From Caballeronia novacaledonica (GTDB taxonomy: Bacteria > Pseudomonadota > Gammaproteobacteria > Burkholderiales > Burkholderiaceae): a DNA stretch of 64,000 bases. Below, piece after piece: positions 8,500-15,943 of this stretch. The stretch spans positions 186,001 through 250,000 of the forward strand of contig NZ_OGTP01000003.1 of the NCBI RefSeq assembly GCF_900258035.1. The letters run 5' to 3'. Within the stretch, counting starts at the first letter, position 1, and each line of letters opens with the position of its first letter. The notes under the pieces are model-generated. The model was not told where the DNA came from, did not search any database, and saw nothing but the letters and a program-made list of their open reading frames with translations. A program made the position numbers and the translations under genes.

Positions 8500-9279
8500 T
8501 TACCCCTTGGACGCGTGCACCCAGTTGGGAACGTGCGGCTGAACTTCCTCCGGTGCGCCTTCGAGCAGCGCAGGAACGGGGTTTTCGTCCATGAGCCAGT
8601 CCGAGAAGTCGTATGACTGCCACGCAGTATCCGCCGGGTCGAAAGACGAAATTTCGAGCGGGTTGCCGCTCGGGTCGGCGAAGTAAATCGATGAAATGAA
8701 CCGATGCGCGTTGTTTGCGCCGCGCCGCTCGGAGACCTCGGACACGTCGACGCCGTTGGCTTGGAGATGCTCGCGGAACCACACGACGTCCGCATGCGAG
8801 CGTACATCGAAGGACAAATGGTCCAGCTTCTGCGGTTCGACCGGCTTGCTCCAGCGCTCCTTGACCGACGCGGGCCACAGTACCGAACTGACCGGCGCTG
8901 GCGGACGCTCTGACACACCCGGCGCTTCATAAAGCGAAAACAGTTCGCCGTTACCCATTTCGAAGAACACCTGCCGCAACGAAATGTTCACTGCAACGGC
9001 CGAAGTATCGGCCGGCTTCACTGCCGAGCCGCTCGAATGGTGAGCGGCGGTGCGCAATCCTTCGCCCGTGGAAGTAAACCGCACCGTGCGCACGACCTTC
9101 ATCCCGAGGATATCCCGGTAGAACCGCACACCCTGATTCATGTCATGCGTGAAAAACACCAGGTGATTGATGCCCGAGATCCGGCCCGCTGCCGGCCCCG
9201 CTTCCTGCAGGACACGTCGGTGGCCCGGAATCGTTTCGGCGCGCGAAGCGGCAGCCTTCTCCGTGGTCAAATCAGCCAT
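8500..9279 (-). CDS. VOC-family (glyoxalase/extradiol dioxygenase fold) protein
   Basis: A 259-residue protein with two paired beta-alpha-beta modules. Possible metal ligands sit where the vicinal oxygen chelate fold predicts: His in GINHLVFFT, Glu in GELFSLYE, His in LDHLSFDV and Glu in GNPLEISSF. GAGGA-like sequence precedes the ATG at 9279. VOC members include extradiol dioxygenases, glyoxalases, epimerases and isomerases. The four-ligand pattern leans to a glyoxalase- or isomerase-like arrangement, but dioxygenase activity is not excluded. Central position in the operon suggests a catalytic step of the pathway. Confidence 0.8.
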   Translation of the reverse strand: MADLTTEKAAASRAETIPGHRRVLQEAGPAAGRISGINHLVFFTHDMNQGVRFYRDILGMKVVRTVRFTSTGEGLRTAAHHSSGSAVKPADTSAVAVNISLRQVFFEMGNGELFSLYEAPGVSERPPAPVSSVLWPASVKERWSKPVEPQKLDHLSFDVRSHADVVWFREHLQANGVDVSEVSERRGANNAHRFISSIYFADPSGNPLEISSFDPADTAWQSYDFSDWLMDENPVPALLEGAPEEVQPHVPNWVHASKG

Positions 9280-9333
9280 AGCAAAAATCTCCTGTATTCA
9301 ATGTTCTGTGGATCGCGCTGATTTCACGCGCAC

Positions 9334-10293
9334 TTATGCGTCCAGTACCAATCGCGACGAACACGATCGAGATACGCACACCATGATCGTCTTCCCTGCC
9401 GCCCGTTCCTTGGGGCTCAGCACCGAATCCCGATGGTCGGGCGTGCCTGAAATGACTCGGGTTTCGCACGAGCCGCACACCCCTTCCTGACAAGACGAGT
9501 CGATGTCGACGCCAAGCTCCTCGGCCTTGTCCAGGATCGAGCAGCCCGGCGGCACAGTCGCAACGATTCCGGAGCGCGCGAATTCAACTTCAAACTCCGT
9601 GTCCTCATCGATGGAGCCGTCCGCTCGCGCCGAGAAACGCTCGTAGTGCACGCGATCGCTCGACCACGACGCGCAACTATCGTCGATGGCATTGAGCATC
9701 GGTTCGGGTCCGCAGCAATACAGGACCGTGTCGGGATCGGCCTGCGCGATCAGCGTATTCAAATCCGCCTGTCCGCTCGCGTCGCTTTCGTGCAGCGACA
9801 CCCGATCACCACCGATCGCGACGACGTCATCGATGAAAGCCATCGACTCCGCCGAACGTCCGCAATAAAAAAGACGCCAATCCGCTCCTGCTTCGCAGAC
9901 GTTCGTAAGCATCGGGAGAATGGGCGTAATGCCGATTCCGCCCGCAATGAACAGGTAGCGCTTTGCGGCGACCAGCGGAAAGTTGTTTCGGGGGGAGGAA
10001 ACGCGAATCGTGTCACCTTCCGCCACGCCCTCGTGGATGTGGGCTGAGCCACCGCGGCCGTCCGACGCGAGGCGCACAGCGACTTGCCAGTGTTGTCGGT
10101 CAGTGGTCTGCCCGCACAGTGAGTATTGCCGCACGTAGTCCACGCCGTTGGAAGTGAAATGGAGATCCACGTGTGCGCCCGGTTCCCAGACCGGAAGATC
10201 GGCTCCATCGCGGCGCGCGAACGTCAAACGATGGACTCCATCAGCTACTATATCCTTGCGGGTGATCACAAGTTCGAAGTCACGCTCCGACAT
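9334..10293 (-). CDS. PDR/VanB-type oxidoreductase (FMN, NADH, plant-type 2Fe-2S)
   Basis: A 319-residue reductase of the phthalate dioxygenase reductase type. The flavin domain carries RQYSLCG, the nicotinamide domain carries AGGIGITPIL and CCGPEPML, and the C-terminal ferredoxin domain carries Cys ligands in DSSCQEGVCGSCETR with the last Cys in MVCVSRS. It transfers electrons from NADH to an oxygenase or ferredoxin. The ATG at 10293 follows GAGGGG at good spacing; longer frames lack support. The Rieske ferredoxin gene lies immediately upstream in the operon, giving a two-component electron chain, but no terminal oxygenase is encoded with it. Confidence 0.9.
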   Translation of the reverse strand: MSERDFELVITRKDIVADGVHRLTFARRDGADLPVWEPGAHVDLHFTSNGVDYVRQYSLCGQTTDRQHWQVAVRLASDGRGGSAHIHEGVAEGDTIRVSSPRNNFPLVAAKRYLFIAGGIGITPILPMLTNVCEAGADWRLFYCGRSAESMAFIDDVVAIGGDRVSLHESDASGQADLNTLIAQADPDTVLYCCGPEPMLNAIDDSCASWSSDRVHYERFSARADGSIDEDTEFEVEFARSGIVATVPPGCSILDKAEELGVDIDSSCQEGVCGSCETRVISGTPDHRDSVLSPKERAAGKTIMVCVSRSCSSRLVLDA

Positions 10294-10376
10294 AACAAGC
10301 CCCTCATTTATCAGGCGAGTCCCAAGCGTCTGCCGCGACTCGCCCATCAAAAAGTCCTCGCAGTCCCTGAAGACGC

Positions 10377-10802
10377 TCAGACTTCCAGAACTACCGTTGC
10401 ACCTTCGATCGTCACCGGCACCGTCTCCACACCTCCCTTCAGACGCTCGAGCTCTTCCGGCGATGCGACCTTCACCGGATAGCTGCGCACTTTCTGCTTC
10501 GATTCGAAGATCGTGCGGCCGGTCTTGATCTCGAACTCCCAGTGGTGCCAGGGGCAAGCGACGATTTCGCCATCACGCACCCAATGCATTTCCGGAAGCC
10601 GGTCTGCCGGCAGCTCGGCCTGGGACGTACCGCGCACCTTGCCTTTGCACAGCGGACCACCCATGTGCGGGCAGGTGTTCTTCAACGCGTAGAACTGGCC
10701 TTCGACATTGAAGACACCGATACCGCTCTTCACTTTGTCCGGATAGACGATGGTCGACGAACCCGGCGGCAAATCACTGACAGCACCCACTACATAACGC
10801 AT
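10377..10802 (-). CDS. Rieske [2Fe-2S] ferredoxin
   Basis: A 141-residue soluble Rieske protein. Cluster ligands are in CPHMGG and CPWHHW. There are 36 residues between the His of the first pair and the Cys of the second, against about 16-17 in ordinary dioxygenase ferredoxins, so an insertion of about 20 residues separates the two cluster-binding loops. It probably passes electrons from the neighbouring FMN/2Fe-2S reductase to an oxygenase. It lies between an amidohydrolase and the reductase in the operon. A regulatory or redox-sensing role cannot be ruled out. Confidence 0.85.
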   Translation of the reverse strand: MRYVVGAVSDLPPGSSTIVYPDKVKSGIGVFNVEGQFYALKNTCPHMGGPLCKGKVRGTSQAELPADRLPEMHWVRDGEIVACPWHHWEFEIKTGRTIFESKQKVRSYPVKVASPEELERLKGGVETVPVTIEGATVVLEV

Positions 10803-10830
10803 GATCTTGTCTCCTTCGCTTCGTGCGGAT

Positions 10831-11874
10831 TCACGAGCTCAATTCAGCTGAAACGCGCGTTGCCAGGCGCGGGTAGAACTGCGCCGCGTTGTCGGCGAGG
10901 ACTCGGGCACGTTCCCTTTCGGACCACGTCAGGAACACATCGCCTTCGTTGACTCCATCCCAGTACGGATGGCGGCTACCGAAAACCACGAGCGAGGAGT
11001 TGTCGCCGCCGATCGTGCCGGCCGAAGCCGTGCTGTGCGGCGATATTTCGTCGTCGGGCTGCGTGACAAAGCGGGCCTGACGTTCGAGATACGTCGTTGG
11101 CTCCTTGCTTACCCAGGGCACTTCGACACGATCCGATTGCCAGTCCTTGTCCGTGCGGATAACCAGCGAGCGGGCGGCATGCACGCTCAGGTCGCCGAAC
11201 ACCACCCGCAGCTCGGGCAGACGCTCGAACACACCGGCAACGATGAAGCTGGTTAGTTGGACGATCGCCGACATCGGGCGGATCGCGTGGTTCTCGGCAA
11301 AGTAGCTCGGGAAACCAACCTGCGACGGCGCCGGCTCGACCAGCGTGGCGAAGTCGTCGTGTACGAAGACAACGAGACCTCGCTCGGCTGCGGCGCGCCA
11401 GATCGGGAAGAAGCGCTGCTCGCCATACGTGGCGAGTGCGCGAGCGGGCACGACCAATTGCACGAAGCGGTCGTCGTCAGCCCATTTGTCGATCTCGCGC
11501 AATGCCGTGTCGGTGTCATTCAGTGCGATACGGATCGAGCCGAGGAAGCGACCTTCGGATTCCGGGGCGTCCAGCCATTTCTCCGCCATCAGCCGGTTGG
11601 CGGCGCTCGCAACCGCGGCAGCCTGTTGCGGGTTGGGCCAGTAGCCGCGAGTCGTCGGGCTCAGCACCGCGTAGTCGACGCCGCGGCGACGCAGGTCTTC
11701 AGCGACGGCGGCCGGACTGGATGCCTGTTCGGCCGGCACGGTCATCTGATCGAACGGTGCACGGTACTTTTCGCCGAAGAGCGGCGGCAACTTGAGCAGA
11801 TTCCAGGGGGAACCGACGGCCTTGTTGAATTCGATGTTGTCCAGAACCGGGTGGACTGCGCAATCGATAATCAT
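10831..11874 (-). CDS. COG2159 amidohydrolase-fold protein with degenerate metal site
   Basis: A 347-residue TIM-barrel protein of the ACMSD/resorcylate-decarboxylase group. Its start overlaps the stop of the preceding amidohydrolase by 4 bases, indicating translational coupling. Compared with that neighbour, two positions expected to bind the catalytic metal are lost. The N-terminal DxDVH becomes DCAVH (Ala6), and the C-terminal SSDYPHYD becomes GSRHPYWD, with Arg301 in place of the key Asp. The barrel and flanking motifs (FVHDD, VVFGDLSVHAAR) remain. A non-catalytic subunit that pairs with the upstream enzyme is the simplest reading. An altered chemistry without the canonical metal is the alternative. 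Confidence 0.85.
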   Translation of the reverse strand: MIIDCAVHPVLDNIEFNKAVGSPWNLLKLPPLFGEKYRAPFDQMTVPAEQASSPAAVAEDLRRRGVDYAVLSPTTRGYWPNPQQAAAVASAANRLMAEKWLDAPESEGRFLGSIRIALNDTDTALREIDKWADDDRFVQLVVPARALATYGEQRFFPIWRAAAERGLVVFVHDDFATLVEPAPSQVGFPSYFAENHAIRPMSAIVQLTSFIVAGVFERLPELRVVFGDLSVHAARSLVIRTDKDWQSDRVEVPWVSKEPTTYLERQARFVTQPDDEISPHSTASAGTIGGDNSSLVVFGSRHPYWDGVNEGDVFLTWSERERARVLADNAAQFYPRLATRVSAELSS

Positions 11875-13037
11875 CGCGCACCTCCGGCAGCCAGATCGAA
11901 ACGGTCGACCGGACGGGTCGTCGGCAGGTTGTACACCAGGCGGGCATTTTCAGACATGATTCGCTTCTTCACATCGGCATCCAAGGAGCGCGGCAGCGCC
12001 TTGCTCGGAGGGTCGTAGTCGTAGTGGGGATAGTCGCTCGAGAACATCACGAGCTCGGCTGCATTCGCTTCTTCGTACAGCGCCGCGATCTTGTGCGGGT
12101 CCGTGTTTTCTTCGATCGGCTGCGTCGCAAAGCGGCAATGATCGAGGACGTACTGCAACGGCGTCTTCTTAAGTCCGAGCTCTTTCGAGGTCATCGCCCA
12201 GTGACGCTGCATGCGATCCACCACCGGCCGGTACCACAAGAATCCGCCTTCGACGAACAGCACCTTCATGTCGGGGTGGCGATCAAATACGCCATTGCAG
12301 ATCCAGCTTGCGAGGTGCGCTGCATAAGCCATCGGCGCAATCAGCGAGTGATACTCGACGAAGTACTGCAGCGGGCCGGTTGAGGTCCAGCCGAGCGGTT
12401 GAGTCGCGCCGCCTCGGAAGTGCATCGAGATCGGCAGATTGTGGCGCGCAGCGGCTTCCCAGATCGGGTCATACATCGGGTGCCCGAACGGGCGCGGACC
12501 GTAGTGACCGATCATCACCTGACGAAAGCCGGGATGGCCGCCCCATTTGTCGATCTCCTTCGCAGCGCCCAGCGGATCATCCACGGAGATGGAGATCGAA
12601 CCGACGTAACGGTTTTCAGCGTTGTACTTCGACAGCCAGGTATCCGCCATCCAGCTGTTCACGGCGCCGGCCAGCGCGGTGTCCAGCTTGGGATCGGTCG
12701 TAAAGCCCCGGAAGCTCCACGGCAGGAGGATCGCGTAGTCGGTCGGATCATCCACGAACATCTGCTGGCCGACCAGTTCCGGATCCGAGCCGATGTCGCC
12801 GATGGACGGATACGCATCCTTGCGACCACCACCATCAAGCGTCTTGTAGGTCGAGCGGCTGAACGGCACGCTGTCGATTAGGTTCGGCATGTCGCGCCAG
12901 GGCGCATCGAGATAAGGGATCAGTTCTTCGAAAGAACGCGGTTCGACGTGAACGTCCGTATCGATCACCTTGATCTCGACGTGTTCGATTTGCGAGTCCT
13001 TCGATTCCGGCCGTTCGAGTGTTGCCGTCGTCATCAT
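11871..13037 (-). CDS. COG2159 amidohydrolase (ACMSD/decarboxylase-like)
   Basis: A 388-residue metal-dependent TIM-barrel hydrolase or decarboxylase. Metal-site motifs are present: DTDVH near residues 26-30, a His in ISMHFRGG, and the Asp of SSDYPHYD at residue 335. The family includes 2-amino-3-carboxymuconate semialdehyde decarboxylase, gamma-resorcylate decarboxylase and ring or lactone hydrolases, so either C-C or C-O/C-N cleavage is possible. It is the first gene of an eight-gene leftward operon and lies 71 bases downstream of a 15-base operator-like element shared with nearby transporters. The substrate is not identifiable; an aromatic or cyclic acid is likely from context. Confidence 0.85.
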   Translation of the reverse strand: MMTTATLERPESKDSQIEHVEIKVIDTDVHVEPRSFEELIPYLDAPWRDMPNLIDSVPFSRSTYKTLDGGGRKDAYPSIGDIGSDPELVGQQMFVDDPTDYAILLPWSFRGFTTDPKLDTALAGAVNSWMADTWLSKYNAENRYVGSISISVDDPLGAAKEIDKWGGHPGFRQVMIGHYGPRPFGHPMYDPIWEAAARHNLPISMHFRGGATQPLGWTSTGPLQYFVEYHSLIAPMAYAAHLASWICNGVFDRHPDMKVLFVEGGFLWYRPVVDRMQRHWAMTSKELGLKKTPLQYVLDHCRFATQPIEENTDPHKIAALYEEANAAELVMFSSDYPHYDYDPPSKALPRSLDADVKKRIMSENARLVYNLPTTRPVDRFDLAAGGAR

Positions 13038-13107
13038 GTTTCCTCCCGACAGTGGGTTGTCGTCGTCAATTCGTTAAGTTGCGACGTGTGGGGTTCGTCG
13101 TGATATT

Positions 13108-13155
13108 CAGTCTGCCTGTATAGTTTTGAAGTGTCAACGAATCCGACCTAGGGAA
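13108..13155 (-). promoter_or_regulatory. Shared bipartite element, copy a (amidohydrolase operon)
   Basis: In gene sense this reads TTCCCTA (13149-13155), then TTGACA (13132-13137), then TATACAGGCAGACTG (13108-13122). The start codon of the first amidohydrolase is 71 bases further. The 15-mer is identical to copies c and d. The arrangement TTGACA-N9-TATACAGG is also found in copy d, so it is not a normally spaced sigma-70 promoter and suggests an activator site overlapping the promoter. Confidence 0.7.
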
Positions 13156-13409
13156 AAGTCCGGAGCATCACGGGTTTGGGTATTTGGCGCGATACGCGCG
13201 ACGCCGTGAGCTGAGAAATCAGAGGCTTTCGACCGCCAAAAATCAGCTCTAATCATGCAGTTTGGGATCAGCACGCGGCGCCGGTTTCCCTTTGTCAGAA
13301 AGGCGCCTCAGGCGTTTTAGGCATTAAATGCATCGCTTCATGCGAAGCGATGCGGCGTGACGATTCCGCCACGTTGCGCACAGTGCCGCGGGCGACGTAT
13401 CCAACACGT

Positions 13410-13476
13410 TAGGGACATTCCCGTAGATACAAAAAGTGGATATACAGGCAAACTGATGATAAATACAGGCAGACTG
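13410..13476 (+). promoter_or_regulatory. Shared bipartite element, copy b (double, no recognised target)
   Basis: TTCCCGTA (13418-13425) is followed after 15 bases by TATACAGGCAAACTG (13441-13455) and, 21 bases start to start, by AATACAGGCAGACTG (13462-13476). TAGGGA at 13410 makes the first box an imperfect dyad. In the sense used at the other copies it faces rightward, but no convincing rightward gene follows before the leftward MFS gene ends at 13978. The remaining sequence from 13123 to 13977 shows nothing recognisable. Confidence 0.6.
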
Positions 13477-13977
13477 CACATTAAATTTTCGAGACCTCGT
13501 CCACCGAAACGGCCCAATCTCGGCCCAGATCCTCCGCACACGATTCGCTCAAGTGGCGCCCATCGACCCTCTGGGTAATGCGACGAGCGTACGAATCTTC
13601 CTGTCCCGTCACGGTTTTTTTCGACTTCTTTTCTGTAGCCGCTTGCCTATACCAAGTGGACGTGATGCCGATGGAAAAGGCGTCGCGAATCGGCGCTCGC
13701 CCCTCGCTGCATCTTGCATCGCAGACGCGTGGGTAATGTACAAGACATCGAGCGCGCAGCATCGCTGCGTTGGGCGCTTTGACGGCTTGAAGAGGTGACC
13801 AGGTACCTCAGGCCCTATTGGATCAATCGAGGCCTTCCTGATGATCGAAGGCCCTATGCCGAGGCAGCGTCAAACGGAACGAGCGCCCGCACACCATGGT
13901 CGATCTGCGAAGGTACAGTCGCAGGACCAAGGCGTTGCAGGCGCTCGGAGAGCCAGTTCAGTCTGGGCTATTGCACG

Positions 13978-15234
13978 TTAGTCAGGAAGGCGTCGCGCGC
14001 GGTAGGCATAGTAGATCTGGACCGCGGAAGAGACAGCGAGAAAACCGAAGCTCACTGCTCGCAGAAACTCCGCCCCCGTGAAACGATCTGCTTGATGCGT
14101 CAGCACCCAGCCGGCCAGCGCCGGGCCCACAGAAATACCTGCGACCGCTACGACGTAGTAGACGCCGTTCATCTGCCCGGTCTTATCCAGTTTCGACAAC
14201 ACGCCAAGAATCAGCGGATTGATGACCCAGTAAGAGAACGCGAACAGAAGCACGGATGCGATGAAGACGACGAGCGAGCGCGGGAAGCCGAGCTGCAGAA
14301 CGACAGCGCTACACAGTGAAACGAAAAAAAGCGAAATAATCGGAGCCGACGCTTTCCGGTCTCCGGCAAAGACCGCCATGGCCGATCCGAGCGCGCTGAC
14401 GATTGCCGCCCAACCCAGTAGCATAGACATCTGCGACTTTCCGATCGCGGCCGTTTCACCAAGCACAGCGATGAACGGATAAAACGTGCCAATACCGAGG
14501 TAGAAGACAAAGAAGGTCAATGCAAGGATCACCTTCTCGGACAGACCGATCGTTCGCACGCCTTGGACTGACACCGCCTTTTTCTTCTCCACACGCTCGT
14601 GACTTTCGGGAACGTAGCCGATCAGGATCAGCGCCAGCGGCACAGTACCGGCCAGAATCACGAAAATCGAGTTCGCTCCGCACATCCGGTCGATGAACGG
14701 CATCGCGAACGCGGCAACGGCACCATAGAGCTGCGTGGTCGTCGAGTACAGTGCCGCTGTTTTTCCCGGGCGGCCGGAAAGCGCAATAAGAATCCCGAGG
14801 CGTCCGAGACCGAAGCCAGCACCCAGCCCGGACAGGCATCTCAGACCGTACAGAACGACGCCGGGATCTGCTTTAAACGGGATGCTTGCGATGTTGGCCA
14901 TCATCATCAAGGCCAGCGCACCGAACAGATATCCCCGTCGGCGCAAAAAGAACGGGAAAGCCGTCGCCAGGACTGTGCCCGCGCTCGTCGAGATCATTTC
15001 GGCCGTCAGCAGATAGCCAGATGTAGCCTTATCGAAGCCGACGGACTGAACGAAGGCCTGGATGATGAGCGGTTTGAGGGAGGAAGCTGCATGTCCTGCT
15101 ACGCCTACCATCACGATTGCAATGATAGGTAAAGTCACCCAGAAACTGGCGCGCGAAAATAGTCCTCTGTCTTCGGTGGATAATGCGGAGATGGACTCCG
15201 CGTCGCGTAGGTTGGTTGCTGCGGGGTCGCTCAT
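13978..15234 (-). CDS. MFS transporter, paralogue A
   Basis: A 418-residue, 12-helix major facilitator carrier. It is highly similar along its whole length to the rightward gene at 19544; for example both contain GHAASSLKPLIIQAFVQSVG and SAGTVLATAFPF. The family is a poorly characterised metabolite-carrier group. The central cytoplasmic loop is charged (ESHERVEKKKA). Upstream, 182 bases from the start, is a perfect copy of the 15-base shared element, so it is probably induced together with the amidohydrolase operon and may import the substrate. Substrate and direction are not known. Confidence 0.85.
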   Translation of the reverse strand: MSDPAATNLRDAESISALSTEDRGLFSRASFWVTLPIIAIVMVGVAGHAASSLKPLIIQAFVQSVGFDKATSGYLLTAEMISTSAGTVLATAFPFFLRRRGYLFGALALMMMANIASIPFKADPGVVLYGLRCLSGLGAGFGLGRLGILIALSGRPGKTAALYSTTTQLYGAVAAFAMPFIDRMCGANSIFVILAGTVPLALILIGYVPESHERVEKKKAVSVQGVRTIGLSEKVILALTFFVFYLGIGTFYPFIAVLGETAAIGKSQMSMLLGWAAIVSALGSAMAVFAGDRKASAPIISLFFVSLCSAVVLQLGFPRSLVVFIASVLLFAFSYWVINPLILGVLSKLDKTGQMNGVYYVVAVAGISVGPALAGWVLTHQADRFTGAEFLRAVSFGFLAVSSAVQIYYAYRARRLPD

Positions 15235-15415
15235 TTGTACTGTCTCCTGTTCGTGGTAATACTAGTGAAACTTCATGTGATCTCGCTTTCCGCAATCGTC
15301 CTCAGGTCCTGATGGGATCATCAAGCCTCATTCATATTACGTAGGATGCCGAAGCTCTTTAATCGGATACTTTCACCGCGATGTGATCTCCGATTCGCTG
15401 CCGTCACCGTTTATT

Positions 15416-15453
15416 CAGTCTGCCTGTATACTTGGAGCGCGTATGTAAGGGGA
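15416..15453 (-). promoter_or_regulatory. Shared bipartite element, copy c (MFS A)
   Basis: In gene sense, TCCCCTTA (15446-15453) lies 15 bases before TATACAGGCAGACTG (15416-15430). The surrounding sequence CCTTACATACGCGC is also present at copy e, so the conserved block spans about 40 bases. The MFS A start is 182 bases downstream. The rest of 15235-15670 holds nothing else recognisable. Confidence 0.7.
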
Positions 15454-15670
15454 TTTACTTACCAGAGGACACGCGGACGAATTTTTTGAGAACAGCGGAT
15501 CGCGAGGATCTTTCAGGCTGAGCGCGCGGCATCCACGCGATGAGCCGCGCCATGCGTCGCTCATCGCAGCAGCTACCGTTACCCTCTGCAAGCAGAGGTG
15601 GCGATGGTGCACTCTCACATCTGTCTCTTCTTGGATTTTTCAGATGCGTGAGATGGCGTGGCATCACGCT

Positions 15671-15919
15671 TTATGCGGCCGTTCTCGAGAATGTCATCAT
15701 CGGCCCTCGATCATTGGGCGGGAACACTCCCCACGACCCATCGTCATGACGAAAGAAGACGAACTCAATCGTTCCCGAAGGACGGGTCGCCATAACCTGC
15801 ACGTATCGCCAAGGTTTGCTTCGTCCATGACTGAAATTCGTGATCCGCATGTGCACACAGTCCTTGTGGCCCAGCCATCTGTCCACAAGGGCACGCAACG
15901 AATATTCGCGATAGCTCAT
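15671..15919 (-). CDS. Small hypothetical protein downstream of the NRAMP gene
   Basis: An 82-residue protein with no recognised domain. It is rich in aromatic and basic residues, with a central PWRYVQVMATRPSG and FVFFRHDDGSWGVFPP. GGGAGA lies at good distance before the ATG at 15919, and the gene begins 24 bases after the NRAMP stop, which supports co-expression with the metal transporter. No signal peptide or membrane segment is seen. It could be a small cytoplasmic accessory protein; function is unknown. Confidence 0.55.
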   Translation of the reverse strand: MSYREYSLRALVDRWLGHKDCVHMRITNFSHGRSKPWRYVQVMATRPSGTIEFVFFRHDDGSWGVFPPNDRGPMMTFSRTAA

Positions 15920-15943
15920 CGTTCATCTCCCGTCGCGCAAGCG

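Noticed and set aside
13481-13762. 93-codon leftward frame in the gap with the orphan operator
   Set aside because: No start signal, no domain; at best a remnant, so not listed as a gene.
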